DNA from: Pseudomonas nunensis
Lineage (GTDB): Bacteria; Pseudomonadota; Gammaproteobacteria; Pseudomonadales; Pseudomonadaceae
Assembly: GCF_024296925.1 (NCBI RefSeq)
Contig: NZ_CP101125.1
Coordinates: 1,552,501 to 1,616,500 of the forward strand
Direction of reading: 5' to 3'
DNA: 64,000 bases
Position 1 is the stretch's first letter, and every line of letters begins with the position of its first letter. The translations under genes were made by a program, and so were the position numbers. Positions 55,278 through 62,794 of this stretch are shown in pieces. Below the pieces are notes generated by a model. That model was not told where the DNA came from. It made no database searches and worked only from the letters and a program-made list of their open reading frames with translations.

Positions 55278-57857
55278 TTAGGGGCGGGAATTTCTGAGCA
55301 GTTGGCTGAAGGCTTGTTTGTCGATCGGGCGGCTCATGTAGAAGCCTTGCACTTCGTGGCATTGATCGGCGCCGAGGATGTTCAGCTGTTCTTCGGTTTC
55401 GACGCCTTCGGCGGTGACGGTCAGGCCCATGGCTTTGCCCAGGCCGATGATCGCCTGGACCACGGCGCGGTCGTTGCCGCCGCTGCCCATCGAGGCGATG
55501 AAGCGTTTGTCGATTTTGATGCCATCGAACGGGTAAGCGCGCAAGTATCCCAGCGAGGAATAGCCGGTGCCGAAGTCGTCCATGTTCAGACGCACGCCGA
55601 GTTCCTTGAGGGCGTTCATGGTAGTGAGGGCGCCGTCGATGTCGTTGAGCATCACGTTTTCGGTGATCTCCAGTTCGAGGCGGCTGGCCGGGAAGCGCGT
55701 TTCGACCAGCACCTCGCGGACATCCTCGACCACGTCGCTGCGGGCGAATTGGGCCGGGGACAGGTTGACCGATAGCATGAGGTCGTCCGGCCAGGTGAGG
55801 GCGGTTTCACAGGCTTCGCGCAGGACCCAGCGCCCCAGCGGCACGATCAGGTCGGTTTGTTCGGCCAACGGAATGAACAAGTCCGGCCCCAGCAGCCCTT
55901 GGGTCGGATGCTGCCAGCGGACCAGCGCTTCAACCGAGACGATTTCCTTGCCGTCCACTTTGTAGCGCGGCTGGTAATGCAGCACAAACTCATGCCGTTG
56001 CACCGCCAGCCGCAGGTCGTTTTCCAGTTGGCGACGATGCTGGATCTGGTCGCTCATGTGCGCTTCGAAATAGCACCAAGTGTTTTTACCGTCGGACTTG
56101 GCCTTGTACAGGGCAATGTCGGCACAGCGGATCAGTTCGCTGGGCACATAACCCAGGCGTCGGCTGAGAGCGATGCCCAGACTCGCGCCGACATGCAGGG
56201 CGTGCTGTTCATAGTGGATGGGCCGGTGCAGGCTTTCGATCAGCCGGGCGCAGAACTTGTCGACCTCGCTGCGGCTGTCCATGTTGTGCAGCACCACGAC
56301 AAACTCGTCACCGCCCAGCCTGGCCACGATGTCATGGTCGCGGGTGCACTCACGCAAACGCGCGCCGACTTCCTGCAACACCACATCGCCGGCGGGATGG
56401 CCGAGTGAATCGTTGATCGGTTTGAAGTTGTCCAGGTCGAGCATCAATAACGTCAGCGGCGCCGAGTGTTCCTTGAGCAGCAGGGCCTCTTCCAGATAGC
56501 GCGCGAGCTTGTTGCGGTTGGGTAATCCGGTCAGCGCGTCGTGCATCGACAGGTGCTGGATTTGCGCGTGGGCTGCGACTTCATCGGTGATGTCGCTGGC
56601 TGTGCCCCGGTAACCAACTATGCGCTGGTTGTCGAAGATCGGTCGCGCAGACACCCGGCAGTAGCGTTGTTCCCCGGTCTGATCGCGGTAGGTGCAGCGC
56701 AGGTCGCTGACACTGGTTTCTTCGGTCAGTTTGTTCAGCCACAGGGCCAGCGGCGTGGTGTCGCAATACAGCAATTGCTCGATGTTCAGTCCCAGCCATT
56801 GCTGATCGGAGAAACCCGTGACGGCGCTGAAGCGTCCCGACAAATAGGTAATGAACTGGCGCTGATCGATTTCCCAGATCCAGTCGGACGCCGCTTCCGC
56901 CACCGCGCGAAAGCGCTCTTCGCTGGCCTCCAAAGCGTGATTGGCGGTTTCCAGCGCCTGGTTGGAGGCTTGCAAGACTTCATAACTGCTGTCGACGTAT
57001 CGAGACGAGCGCAGCGCATAGCGAAAGAAATAAGCGGTCAGCAACATCAGCAACACCAAGGTCCCGCCCAGGGTTGGCAACAACGACCACAACAAATGCT
57101 TGCCGGGCTGATCGAGTTCGGCGATCAGGCTGTAGCCGGTGCTTTCCAGCGGCACTTGCTGCTGGTTTTTTGCGAGGGAGCCATCGAGAGCGAGTTTCAG
57201 ATTGTCCAGGCCATAACTGGTGCCCAGGGCATGCAGTTTGGCCGTGCTCAGTTGATCGACGAACACGAGCACTGACGTGGTTTTCGGATCTTCAATCGGA
57301 CGCTCGTCATTCGGCATGATCGCCTCGGCGGTCAACAATGCCGGCGCTCCTTCGAACATCGTGTACAGGCTCACCGGTTTGTTCAGTTCCTCCTGGCCCT
57401 GGACCTGCTCGATCAACGCTGCGGCAGACGCCGTCAGGTAACTGGAAAATTCTCCCTCGACCAATTGCCCGCGAATCACCGCGTATTTGGTGCGCGCCCG
57501 ATCGAGCACGAACACGCCCTCGTAGCCATCGCTGGTGAACATGGTTTTGCCCATGTTTTGCTGGGTGTACGCCCAGTCAGTGTCCACTTCGCCATTCAAA
57601 TGGTCATAGGCGGAGGTCCAGAAGGCGTAACTGGTGATGTAGTTTTTCGACGCGGTGATGCGGTTTTCCAGCGCGCGGGCGGTGTAGAAGCGGGTGTCGT
57701 TGATGTCTTCGGCGTCGAGGCCGGTGGCGATGCTGAACAACGCGCCGACCACCATGCACACGCCGACGATAAACAGAATCGCCATTGCAAAAGCCAGGCG
57801 TCGGGTTACAAGGTTTTGTCGCGTGGGGGCGGGGGCCGTATAGGCTGAGACATCCAT
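55278..57857 (-). CDS. CHASE4-PAS-GGDEF-EAL membrane protein (c-di-GMP enzyme)
   Basis: An 859-residue inner-membrane protein. TM1 lies at about 18-42. The periplasmic CHASE4-type sensor (about 45-265) has ITSYAFWTSAYDHLNG and GYEGVFVLDRARTKYAVIRGQ. TM2 is at about 270-290, followed by a coiled linker. A PAS domain (about 315-430) has DWIWEIDQRQFITYLS. The GGDEF domain has intact RLGGDEF, and the EAL domain has intact EALVRW, ENVMLND, DDFGTGYSSLGYL and KIDKRFI. Both catalytic sites look functional. The start at 57857 (MDVSAYTAPAP) has AAGGA with 7-nt spacing, so the 34-residue extension is rejected. Confidence 0.92.
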   Translation of the reverse strand: MDVSAYTAPAPTRQNLVTRRLAFAMAILFIVGVCMVVGALFSIATGLDAEDINDTRFYTARALENRITASKNYITSYAFWTSAYDHLNGEVDTDWAYTQQNMGKTMFTSDGYEGVFVLDRARTKYAVIRGQLVEGEFSSYLTASAAALIEQVQGQEELNKPVSLYTMFEGAPALLTAEAIMPNDERPIEDPKTTSVLVFVDQLSTAKLHALGTSYGLDNLKLALDGSLAKNQQQVPLESTGYSLIAELDQPGKHLLWSLLPTLGGTLVLLMLLTAYFFRYALRSSRYVDSSYEVLQASNQALETANHALEASEERFRAVAEAASDWIWEIDQRQFITYLSGRFSAVTGFSDQQWLGLNIEQLLYCDTTPLALWLNKLTEETSVSDLRCTYRDQTGEQRYCRVSARPIFDNQRIVGYRGTASDITDEVAAHAQIQHLSMHDALTGLPNRNKLARYLEEALLLKEHSAPLTLLMLDLDNFKPINDSLGHPAGDVVLQEVGARLRECTRDHDIVARLGGDEFVVVLHNMDSRSEVDKFCARLIESLHRPIHYEQHALHVGASLGIALSRRLGYVPSELIRCADIALYKAKSDGKNTWCYFEAHMSDQIQHRRQLENDLRLAVQRHEFVLHYQPRYKVDGKEIVSVEALVRWQHPTQGLLGPDLFIPLAEQTDLIVPLGRWVLREACETALTWPDDLMLSVNLSPAQFARSDVVEDVREVLVETRFPASRLELEITENVMLNDIDGALTTMNALKELGVRLNMDDFGTGYSSLGYLRAYPFDGIKIDKRFIASMGSGGNDRAVVQAIIGLGKAMGLTVTAEGVETEEQLNILGADQCHEVQGFYMSRPIDKQAFSQLLRNSRP

Positions 57858-58220
57858 GCACTCGTCCTTGATCCATTGTCGCGGCGGGTGGGCAGCCTTG
57901 GTTGTTGAACTTGTCTGGCTGCCCGGTGATTCAGACATTTGCGACGGTTGGTGATGCATCTATGGGCGTGAGTATAGGTCGCGTGGGGGAGAGTGTTGGG
58001 ACCATCCTGGGTTTGGCGGTGATTGTCAGGGCCTCTTCGCGAGCAAGCCCGCTCCCACAGGGGATTTGTGTATTCCACAGATCCAATGTGGGAGCGGGCT
58101 TGCTCGCGAAAGCGGCTGCCCAGCCGCCACAAACCCCGGATCAATTCGAGGTCCGTCATCCTGAGATAGACTCAACTCTGTGCATCAACCGGCAGGAGTG
58201 ACCACTGTGGCGCGACTCAA
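57858..58220. other. 363-bp divergent region
   Basis: This separates the c-di-GMP protein and the regulator gene and contains one REP pair (58030-58115). No clear promoter or operator was assigned. Confidence 0.45.
58030..58115. repeat. REP pair, tail-to-tail with conserved spacer
   Basis: An inverted and then a direct arm. The spacer AGGGGATTTGTGTA, then CACAGATCCAATG, is almost identical to that at 60138-60226. Confidence 0.9.
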
Positions 58221-59441
58221 ATGGATTCGCTGATCACCGCAGCAGCGCGAGCACTGGCGGCGGGTGATCCCCTCGGAGCGCTGAACCGCATCGCCCTGCG
58301 CGAAGACGCGGCGGCGCTGGCATTGCGGGGCATTGCGATGGCGCAACTCGGCGATCTGCAGCGAGCACGGGCATTGGTGCAGCGGGCGGCGCGGGCGTTC
58401 GGGCCAAAAGAGGCGTTGGCGCGAGCGCGATGTGTGGTCGCCGAGGCCGAGATCGCGTTGGCGTCACGGGACCTCGGTTGGCCGGTCAAGAAGCTCGACG
58501 CGGCACGATTGACGCTTGAGGCCCACGGCGATTTCGTTAATGCCGCTCATGCGCGGTATCTGGAGATTCGGCGTCTGCTGCTGATCGGACGCCTGGATGA
58601 CGCACAGCACACACTTGCCGAACTCGACCCCGCGCCGTTGCCGCCAGCCCTGCGTGCGGTGCATGAACTGGTGGTGGCCGGGATTGCGATGCGGCGCCTG
58701 CAATCCAACACGGCACGTGCAGCCCTGACCCGAGCCGAAGCGGCCGCCCTTGATGCCGCAATTCCCGCACTTACTGCCGAAGTCGGGCACGCCACCCGGA
58801 TCCTCGACACGCCCGTCGCGCGGTTGATTGACCATGGCCAGGAGCGACCGGTGTTGCTGGCGGAAGTTGAAGCGCTGCTCGCCTCGACATCGCTGGTGGT
58901 GGACGCCTGCCGCTACAGCGTGCGCGGTGCTGGCATGTCGGTTCCCCTGGCTTCGCGACCGGTGTTGTTCGCCATTGTTCGGGCGCTGGCGGAAGCCTGG
59001 CCGGGGGACGTGTCGAGAGAAACGCTGATCGCGCGGGCCTTTCGACTGAAGCTTGGCGATGAGTCCCATCGCGCCCGTTTGCGCGTCGAGGTCGGACGTT
59101 TGCGTGCGGCGCTGGAACCCCTGGCCAGCGTGACCGCCACCTCGCGCGGTTTTGCGTTGGTGGTGCGCGGTGAAAGCGACGTCGTGCTGTTGGCGCAGCC
59201 TGTCGAGGAGAAATACGCGGCGTTGTTCGCGTTTCTTGCCGATGGTGAATCGTGGTCGAGCTCAGCGCTGGCGCTGGCGCTCGGCACCAGTCAGCGCAGC
59301 GTGCAACGGGCACTCGATACACTGGCGGCGGGCGACAAGGTGCAGTCATTCGGACGTGGCCGGGCGCGGCGCTGGATGACCCCGCCGGTGCCCGGTTTCG
59401 CGACGACTTTGTTACTCACGGCGCCGCTGCCCAGTGATTAG
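58221..59441 (+). CDS. Putative transcriptional regulator: TPR-like + winged helix + HTH
   Basis: A 406-residue soluble protein. The N-terminal part (about 1-200) is an alanine-rich helical repeat of TPR character (ALALRGIAMAQLGDLQRARALVQRAARAFG). The central part (about 225-325) resembles a winged-helix of OmpR/BTAD type: SVPLASRPVLFAIVRALAEA, HRARLRVEVGRLRAAL, then TSRGFAL. The C-terminal part (about 330-395) is a second HTH (LALALGTSQRSVQRALDTLAAGDKVQSFGRGRARRW). The order of helical repeats before the DNA-binding part is unusual for this class. The beta-propeller gene starts 35 bp downstream on the same strand, so the regulator may control or depend on it. Confidence 0.72.
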   Translation: MDSLITAAARALAAGDPLGALNRIALREDAAALALRGIAMAQLGDLQRARALVQRAARAFGPKEALARARCVVAEAEIALASRDLGWPVKKLDAARLTLEAHGDFVNAAHARYLEIRRLLLIGRLDDAQHTLAELDPAPLPPALRAVHELVVAGIAMRRLQSNTARAALTRAEAAALDAAIPALTAEVGHATRILDTPVARLIDHGQERPVLLAEVEALLASTSLVVDACRYSVRGAGMSVPLASRPVLFAIVRALAEAWPGDVSRETLIARAFRLKLGDESHRARLRVEVGRLRAALEPLASVTATSRGFALVVRGESDVVLLAQPVEEKYAALFAFLADGESWSSSALALALGTSQRSVQRALDTLAAGDKVQSFGRGRARRWMTPPVPGFATTLLLTAPLPSD

Positions 59442-59476
59442 GATCACCTCACCAACCCGTGACTGAGGAAGCGATC

Positions 59477-60106
59477 ATGAAACATTCAACAGCCGAAATA
59501 CTCCGTGAATATGGACCTTTTGCCGGTGTCGACGCCGTGCATGGCGTGACCTGGGACGGCCAGCGTGTCTGGTTCGCCAGCGGCGAAAAACTCAACGCCC
59601 TCGACCCGGCCAGCGGCCAGACCTTGCGCGCCATCGACGTCACCGCCGACGCCGGCACCGCATTCGATGGCGAGCACTTGTTCCAGATCGCCGCCGATCG
59701 CATCCAGAAAATCGACCCCAAGACCGGCCGCGTGCTGCACACCATCCCCGCGCCCGGCGATAGCGATTCGGGCCTCACCTGGGCCGAAGGGACGCTGTGG
59801 GTGGGCGAGTACCGCGACCGCAAGATTCATCAGATCGACCCTGAGACCGGGGCCATCCTGCGCACCATTGAGTCCAACCGTTTTGTCACCGGCGTGACCT
59901 GGGTCGAGGGCGCGTTGTGGCATGGCACCTGGGAAGGCGATGAGAGCGAATTGCGACGGATTGACCCGACCACTGGCGAGGTTTTACAGAGCGTGAAAAT
60001 GCCGGCAGGGGTGGGTGTTTCGGGGCTGGAGTCGGATGGCGGCGATCAGTTCTTTTGCGGCGGTGGTGGCAGTGGAAAGGTGAGGGCGGTGCGGCGGCCG
60101 AGATGA
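59477..60106 (+). CDS. Beta-propeller protein (YncE / glutamine cyclotransferase-like)
   Basis: A 209-residue protein made of about four to five blades. Each blade has a (V/L)W(F/V/H) strand and an ID-P-x-(S/T)G turn: LDPASGQ, IDPKTGR, IDPETGA and IDPTTGE. It has no signal peptide, so it appears cytoplasmic. The start at 59477 has GAGGAAG 5 nt upstream and is preferred over GTG at 59459. Such propellers may bind ligands; no catalytic residues of glutaminyl cyclase are evident. It is paired with the regulator gene upstream. Confidence 0.8.
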   Translation: MKHSTAEILREYGPFAGVDAVHGVTWDGQRVWFASGEKLNALDPASGQTLRAIDVTADAGTAFDGEHLFQIAADRIQKIDPKTGRVLHTIPAPGDSDSGLTWAEGTLWVGEYRDRKIHQIDPETGAILRTIESNRFVTGVTWVEGALWHGTWEGDESELRRIDPTTGEVLQSVKMPAGVGVSGLESDGGDQFFCGGGGSGKVRAVRRPR

Positions 60107-60137
60107 GTTTAATCGCTGATTTTGGTGGCGGCTCTGA

Positions 60138-60226
60138 GGCCGCCTTCGCGAGCAAGCCCGCTCCCACAGGGGATTTGTGTACGCCACAGATCCAATGTGG
60201 GAGCGGGCTTGCTCGCGAAGAGGCCA
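60138..60226. repeat. REP pair, tail-to-tail with conserved spacer
   Basis: Same organisation and nearly the same spacer as the pair at 58030-58115, 2 kb away, flanking the regulator/propeller pair on both sides. Confidence 0.9.
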
Positions 60227-60299
60227 TCACAGACAACGAAAAGCCTCGGACGGTAAAGTATGATTTGTGCCTACCCCAGCCAGCCACAAGGACCACCCC

Positions 60300-60662
60300 A
60301 TGGCTTCAAGCAAACGCGAACAAGCCCACATCGAACGCCGCCTCGTCGCGACTCTGACCGAAGCCTGTGAAACCGCCAAAGCCGAAATCATCGGTTTCAG
60401 CTGGCTGACCCACGAAGTCGATTACGCCAGGTTCCCCTCCAGCCTGCGGGTGATCTGGGTCTTCAATACCGAAGCCGAGAAAAATCAGGCATTGGCCAAC
60501 GGGCAGGGCGAGCGCATGCTCGAACTGACCACCTTCGCGTTGACTGAGGCAGAGGTGCTCGTCAGCCCGGTAGCCGCGCATGTGCAGTTCGACTCCGAAG
60601 AGCAATGCCAGCGAGTCAACGGCGGGAACTGGGTGCAACGGTTGGCGCGAGGAAAGTCATAG
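60300..60662 (+). CDS. Conserved hypothetical protein
   Basis: A 120-residue soluble alpha/beta protein. It has a basic N-terminal helix (SKREQAHIERRLVATLTEACETAKAEI), then FSWLTHEVDYARFPSSLRVIWVF and a LVSPVAAHVQFDSEEQCQ strand. The start at 60300 follows AAGGA. The last 6 bp overlap the 3' end of the convergent hydrolase gene. No family is recognised. Confidence 0.72.
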   Translation: MASSKREQAHIERRLVATLTEACETAKAEIIGFSWLTHEVDYARFPSSLRVIWVFNTEAEKNQALANGQGERMLELTTFALTEAEVLVSPVAAHVQFDSEEQCQRVNGGNWVQRLARGKS

Positions 60663-61421
60663 CCCGGCGCCTATCAACTTGAGGTACTCGGGGCTCTCGG
60701 AAATTGAATTGTGCCCGACCCCCGCAATCACCTTCATCGACGCCATGCCCGGATTGAAATGCCCATAGAGCCGATCCGTGCTCGAACGCGGGATCACTTC
60801 GTCGTTTTCAGCGGCAATCAAGAGCGTTGGTACGCTGATGTGTTCGGCGTATTTGCCTGAGTCAAACGTATCCTTCAACAACCACTTCACCGGAAAAACC
60901 GAGTACTGGCGAGCGGCGAGTTCCAGCAGGCTGTTGTAGGGCGTGATCAGGATCAGCCGCGCCGCCGGGCGTTGGCTGGCGAGGCGAATGGCGACGCCGG
61001 TGCCGAGGCTGCGACCGATCACCGCCACTTGCGGATGTTCGGCGTAAACCCGGTCAAACAGGTCCAGGGCATCGCGCGCGATAGCCTCTTCGGAAGGCGA
61101 GCCGGAACTGCCACCGTATCCCCGGTAATGCAGCAGGTAGATCGCCTGATCCGGGAACGCTTCGGAAAACGAAGGCAGGTTTTGCGAGACATCTTCGGCA
61201 TTGCCGCCGAAGTAGATCAGCGCCTTGGGACCGTCGTGGGGCCTGATGGATACCTGCAAATCCGCGTCGGCTACCGAGAGTTTCAGCACCGTGTCCGCTG
61301 TGGCCATGGCGCCGGGTTGCGGGAAGTAAATCAAGGCGCGTTGAAACACGAACAACGCCAGGCACAGCAGCAGGTAAACGGCTGCGAGCGCTACGAGGAT
61401 GTACACCAGAGTTCGTGGCAT
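60657..61421 (-). CDS. Membrane-anchored alpha/beta hydrolase (ABHD13/BEM46-like)
   Basis: A protein of about 254 residues. An N-terminal signal-anchor helix (TLVYILVALAAVYLLLCLALFVF) is followed by an alpha/beta hydrolase fold. It has the oxyanion segment KALIYFGGNAEDVS, nucleophile serine in IGRSLGTGVA, acid in AAENDEVIP and histidine in GVGHNSI. The catalytic triad is complete. It probably acts on a lipid or ester at the periplasmic or inner-membrane face; the substrate is unknown. The start is uncertain: ATGs at 61421, 61445 and 61481 all lack a clear ribosome binding site, and 61421 gives the most family-like N-terminus. Confidence 0.85.
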   Translation of the reverse strand: MPRTLVYILVALAAVYLLLCLALFVFQRALIYFPQPGAMATADTVLKLSVADADLQVSIRPHDGPKALIYFGGNAEDVSQNLPSFSEAFPDQAIYLLHYRGYGGSSGSPSEEAIARDALDLFDRVYAEHPQVAVIGRSLGTGVAIRLASQRPAARLILITPYNSLLELAARQYSVFPVKWLLKDTFDSGKYAEHISVPTLLIAAENDEVIPRSSTDRLYGHFNPGMASMKVIAGVGHNSISESPEYLKLIGAGL

Positions 61422-61522
61422 TCGGCTGATTTTTCTGGGTGGCATTGACGGCTCGGGCTGACGACAGCTTTCGCTGATCATTGTCGCAGTCTAGTCCATT
61501 GGCAGCCCCGCCCCGGCGTCTG

Positions 61523-62644
61523 TTACCGCACCGGGATCGGCAGGATTCCGAGCAGCAGCACAGGCCCGACAGGTTTTAGCGGCACATCGGCAACCCCTTT
61601 ACCGGAGCGCTGGAATAATTTGCAGCCCGCTTCATCACCGGCAGCGGCGATATGTGCGGCAAAACCGGACTTTGTTTTGGTGGGTGGCAGTTTTTCGCCG
61701 GCGGTGACAGAAAGGCTGTCGGAGATCGTCACCCAGATGATTGCGTTGGCATCGACATACGTCTTGATGTGGCGGTCGTTATAGTCCGCACAAATCATCA
61801 TCGCGAGTGTGTGCCCCCAAATGTTAATCGTAGGGCACTGGGTTCCCGGGACAAATTGAATCGAGGCATTCTGGTAGGTTTCATGAAAGTCGTTCTGTTT
61901 GCTGTACTTGAGAACGAGCACGCCGTCCAGGTAAACGAAACAAGTGTTCTTTACCAGGTACTTCAGCTCCGGGGCTTGCAGGGCGGCTATTTTTTGTTGG
62001 TAGGTTTGCTGTTGATTGAACCCGTCAATATTGGCCACCATCGCAGGTTCCCGGAATAACCGCGTAGAAGCGCCTTTTTTGTGAGACTTCCTGGCGGCAT
62101 GCCAGGCGCTTATCCCGGCCGCGTACTTTGCTCGACGCTCGAACTCCGCCTGTTGGTGAAGGGCCGTGGGGTCGAAGGCGTCATAAAAAATATCGGTTTG
62201 CTGATCCTCTTCATCAAACACTTCTTGCCCTGGCGGGTTCCATGCCGCCAGCGCCGGGGCCAGCAAGCGTGAGGGAATTGCGTCGACACCCTTGCGCCAT
62301 ACAACGGTGCCGCAAAACATCAGAACCCCCGGAAATTTTGCGCTTAACGCCCCCAGGGAACGGGTGATGTCTTGTTTTTCCTGTTCGGAATAGGAGAGTG
62401 CCGTAACCGTGTTTTTTTCAATGGTCTGCGGTCGAAACAGGTATTCCGGGGCCACAAAAATAGCGATTGGCTTTAAGCCCGCGACCGCTTCCACCGCGCT
62501 GGACGAACTGGATGAAGAAGACAGCAAGGCGCTCATCCGCGTGAGTTGTTCTTCAAGTTGAGCAAAACGCATCATCCAGGTAGTGGGCGCTTCCCTGGAG
62601 CCGAACCCGAAATTCTGATGCCAATAAAACACTGGAATATCCAT
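61523..62644 (-). CDS. Nitrilase-fold (carbon-nitrogen hydrolase-like) protein, atypical
   Basis: A 373-residue soluble protein. The residues of a nitrilase catalytic triad can be read as E67 in FVAPEYLF, K246 or K249 in VLVLKYSKQ and C285 in MMICADYND, in the right order and in matching local contexts. It differs from common nitrilases and amidases. A polyserine tract (eight Ser at 42-49) lies near the start. An insertion of about 100 residues between E and K contains a charged linker (EERRAKYAAGISAWHAARKSHKKG-like). The likely activity is amide or nitrile hydrolysis, substrate unknown. It stands alone between REP-flanked neighbours. The call rests on motif reading. Confidence 0.6.
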   Translation of the reverse strand: MDIPVFYWHQNFGFGSREAPTTWMMRFAQLEEQLTRMSALLSSSSSSSSAVEAVAGLKPIAIFVAPEYLFRPQTIEKNTVTALSYSEQEKQDITRSLGALSAKFPGVLMFCGTVVWRKGVDAIPSRLLAPALAAWNPPGQEVFDEEDQQTDIFYDAFDPTALHQQAEFERRAKYAAGISAWHAARKSHKKGASTRLFREPAMVANIDGFNQQQTYQQKIAALQAPELKYLVKNTCFVYLDGVLVLKYSKQNDFHETYQNASIQFVPGTQCPTINIWGHTLAMMICADYNDRHIKTYVDANAIIWVTISDSLSVTAGEKLPPTKTKSGFAAHIAAAGDEAGCKLFQRSGKGVADVPLKPVGPVLLLGILPIPVR

Positions 62645-62689
62645 AGGCTTCCTTAGCAGTCGATCGGTAGTTTTGTGTCCGCCACAAAT

Positions 62690-62786
62690 CCCCTGTAGGA
62701 GCGAGGCTTGCCCGCGAAGGCGGCTTAATCATCAGCAACGATGTTGACTGTCACACCGCTTTCGCGAGCAAGCCCGCTCCCACATT
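62690..62786. repeat. REP pair
   Basis: A diverged direct arm (GGAGCGAGGCTTGCCCGCG) and a consensus inverted arm between the nitrilase-fold and radical SAM genes. Confidence 0.88.
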
Positions 62787-62794
62787 TTTAGTCG

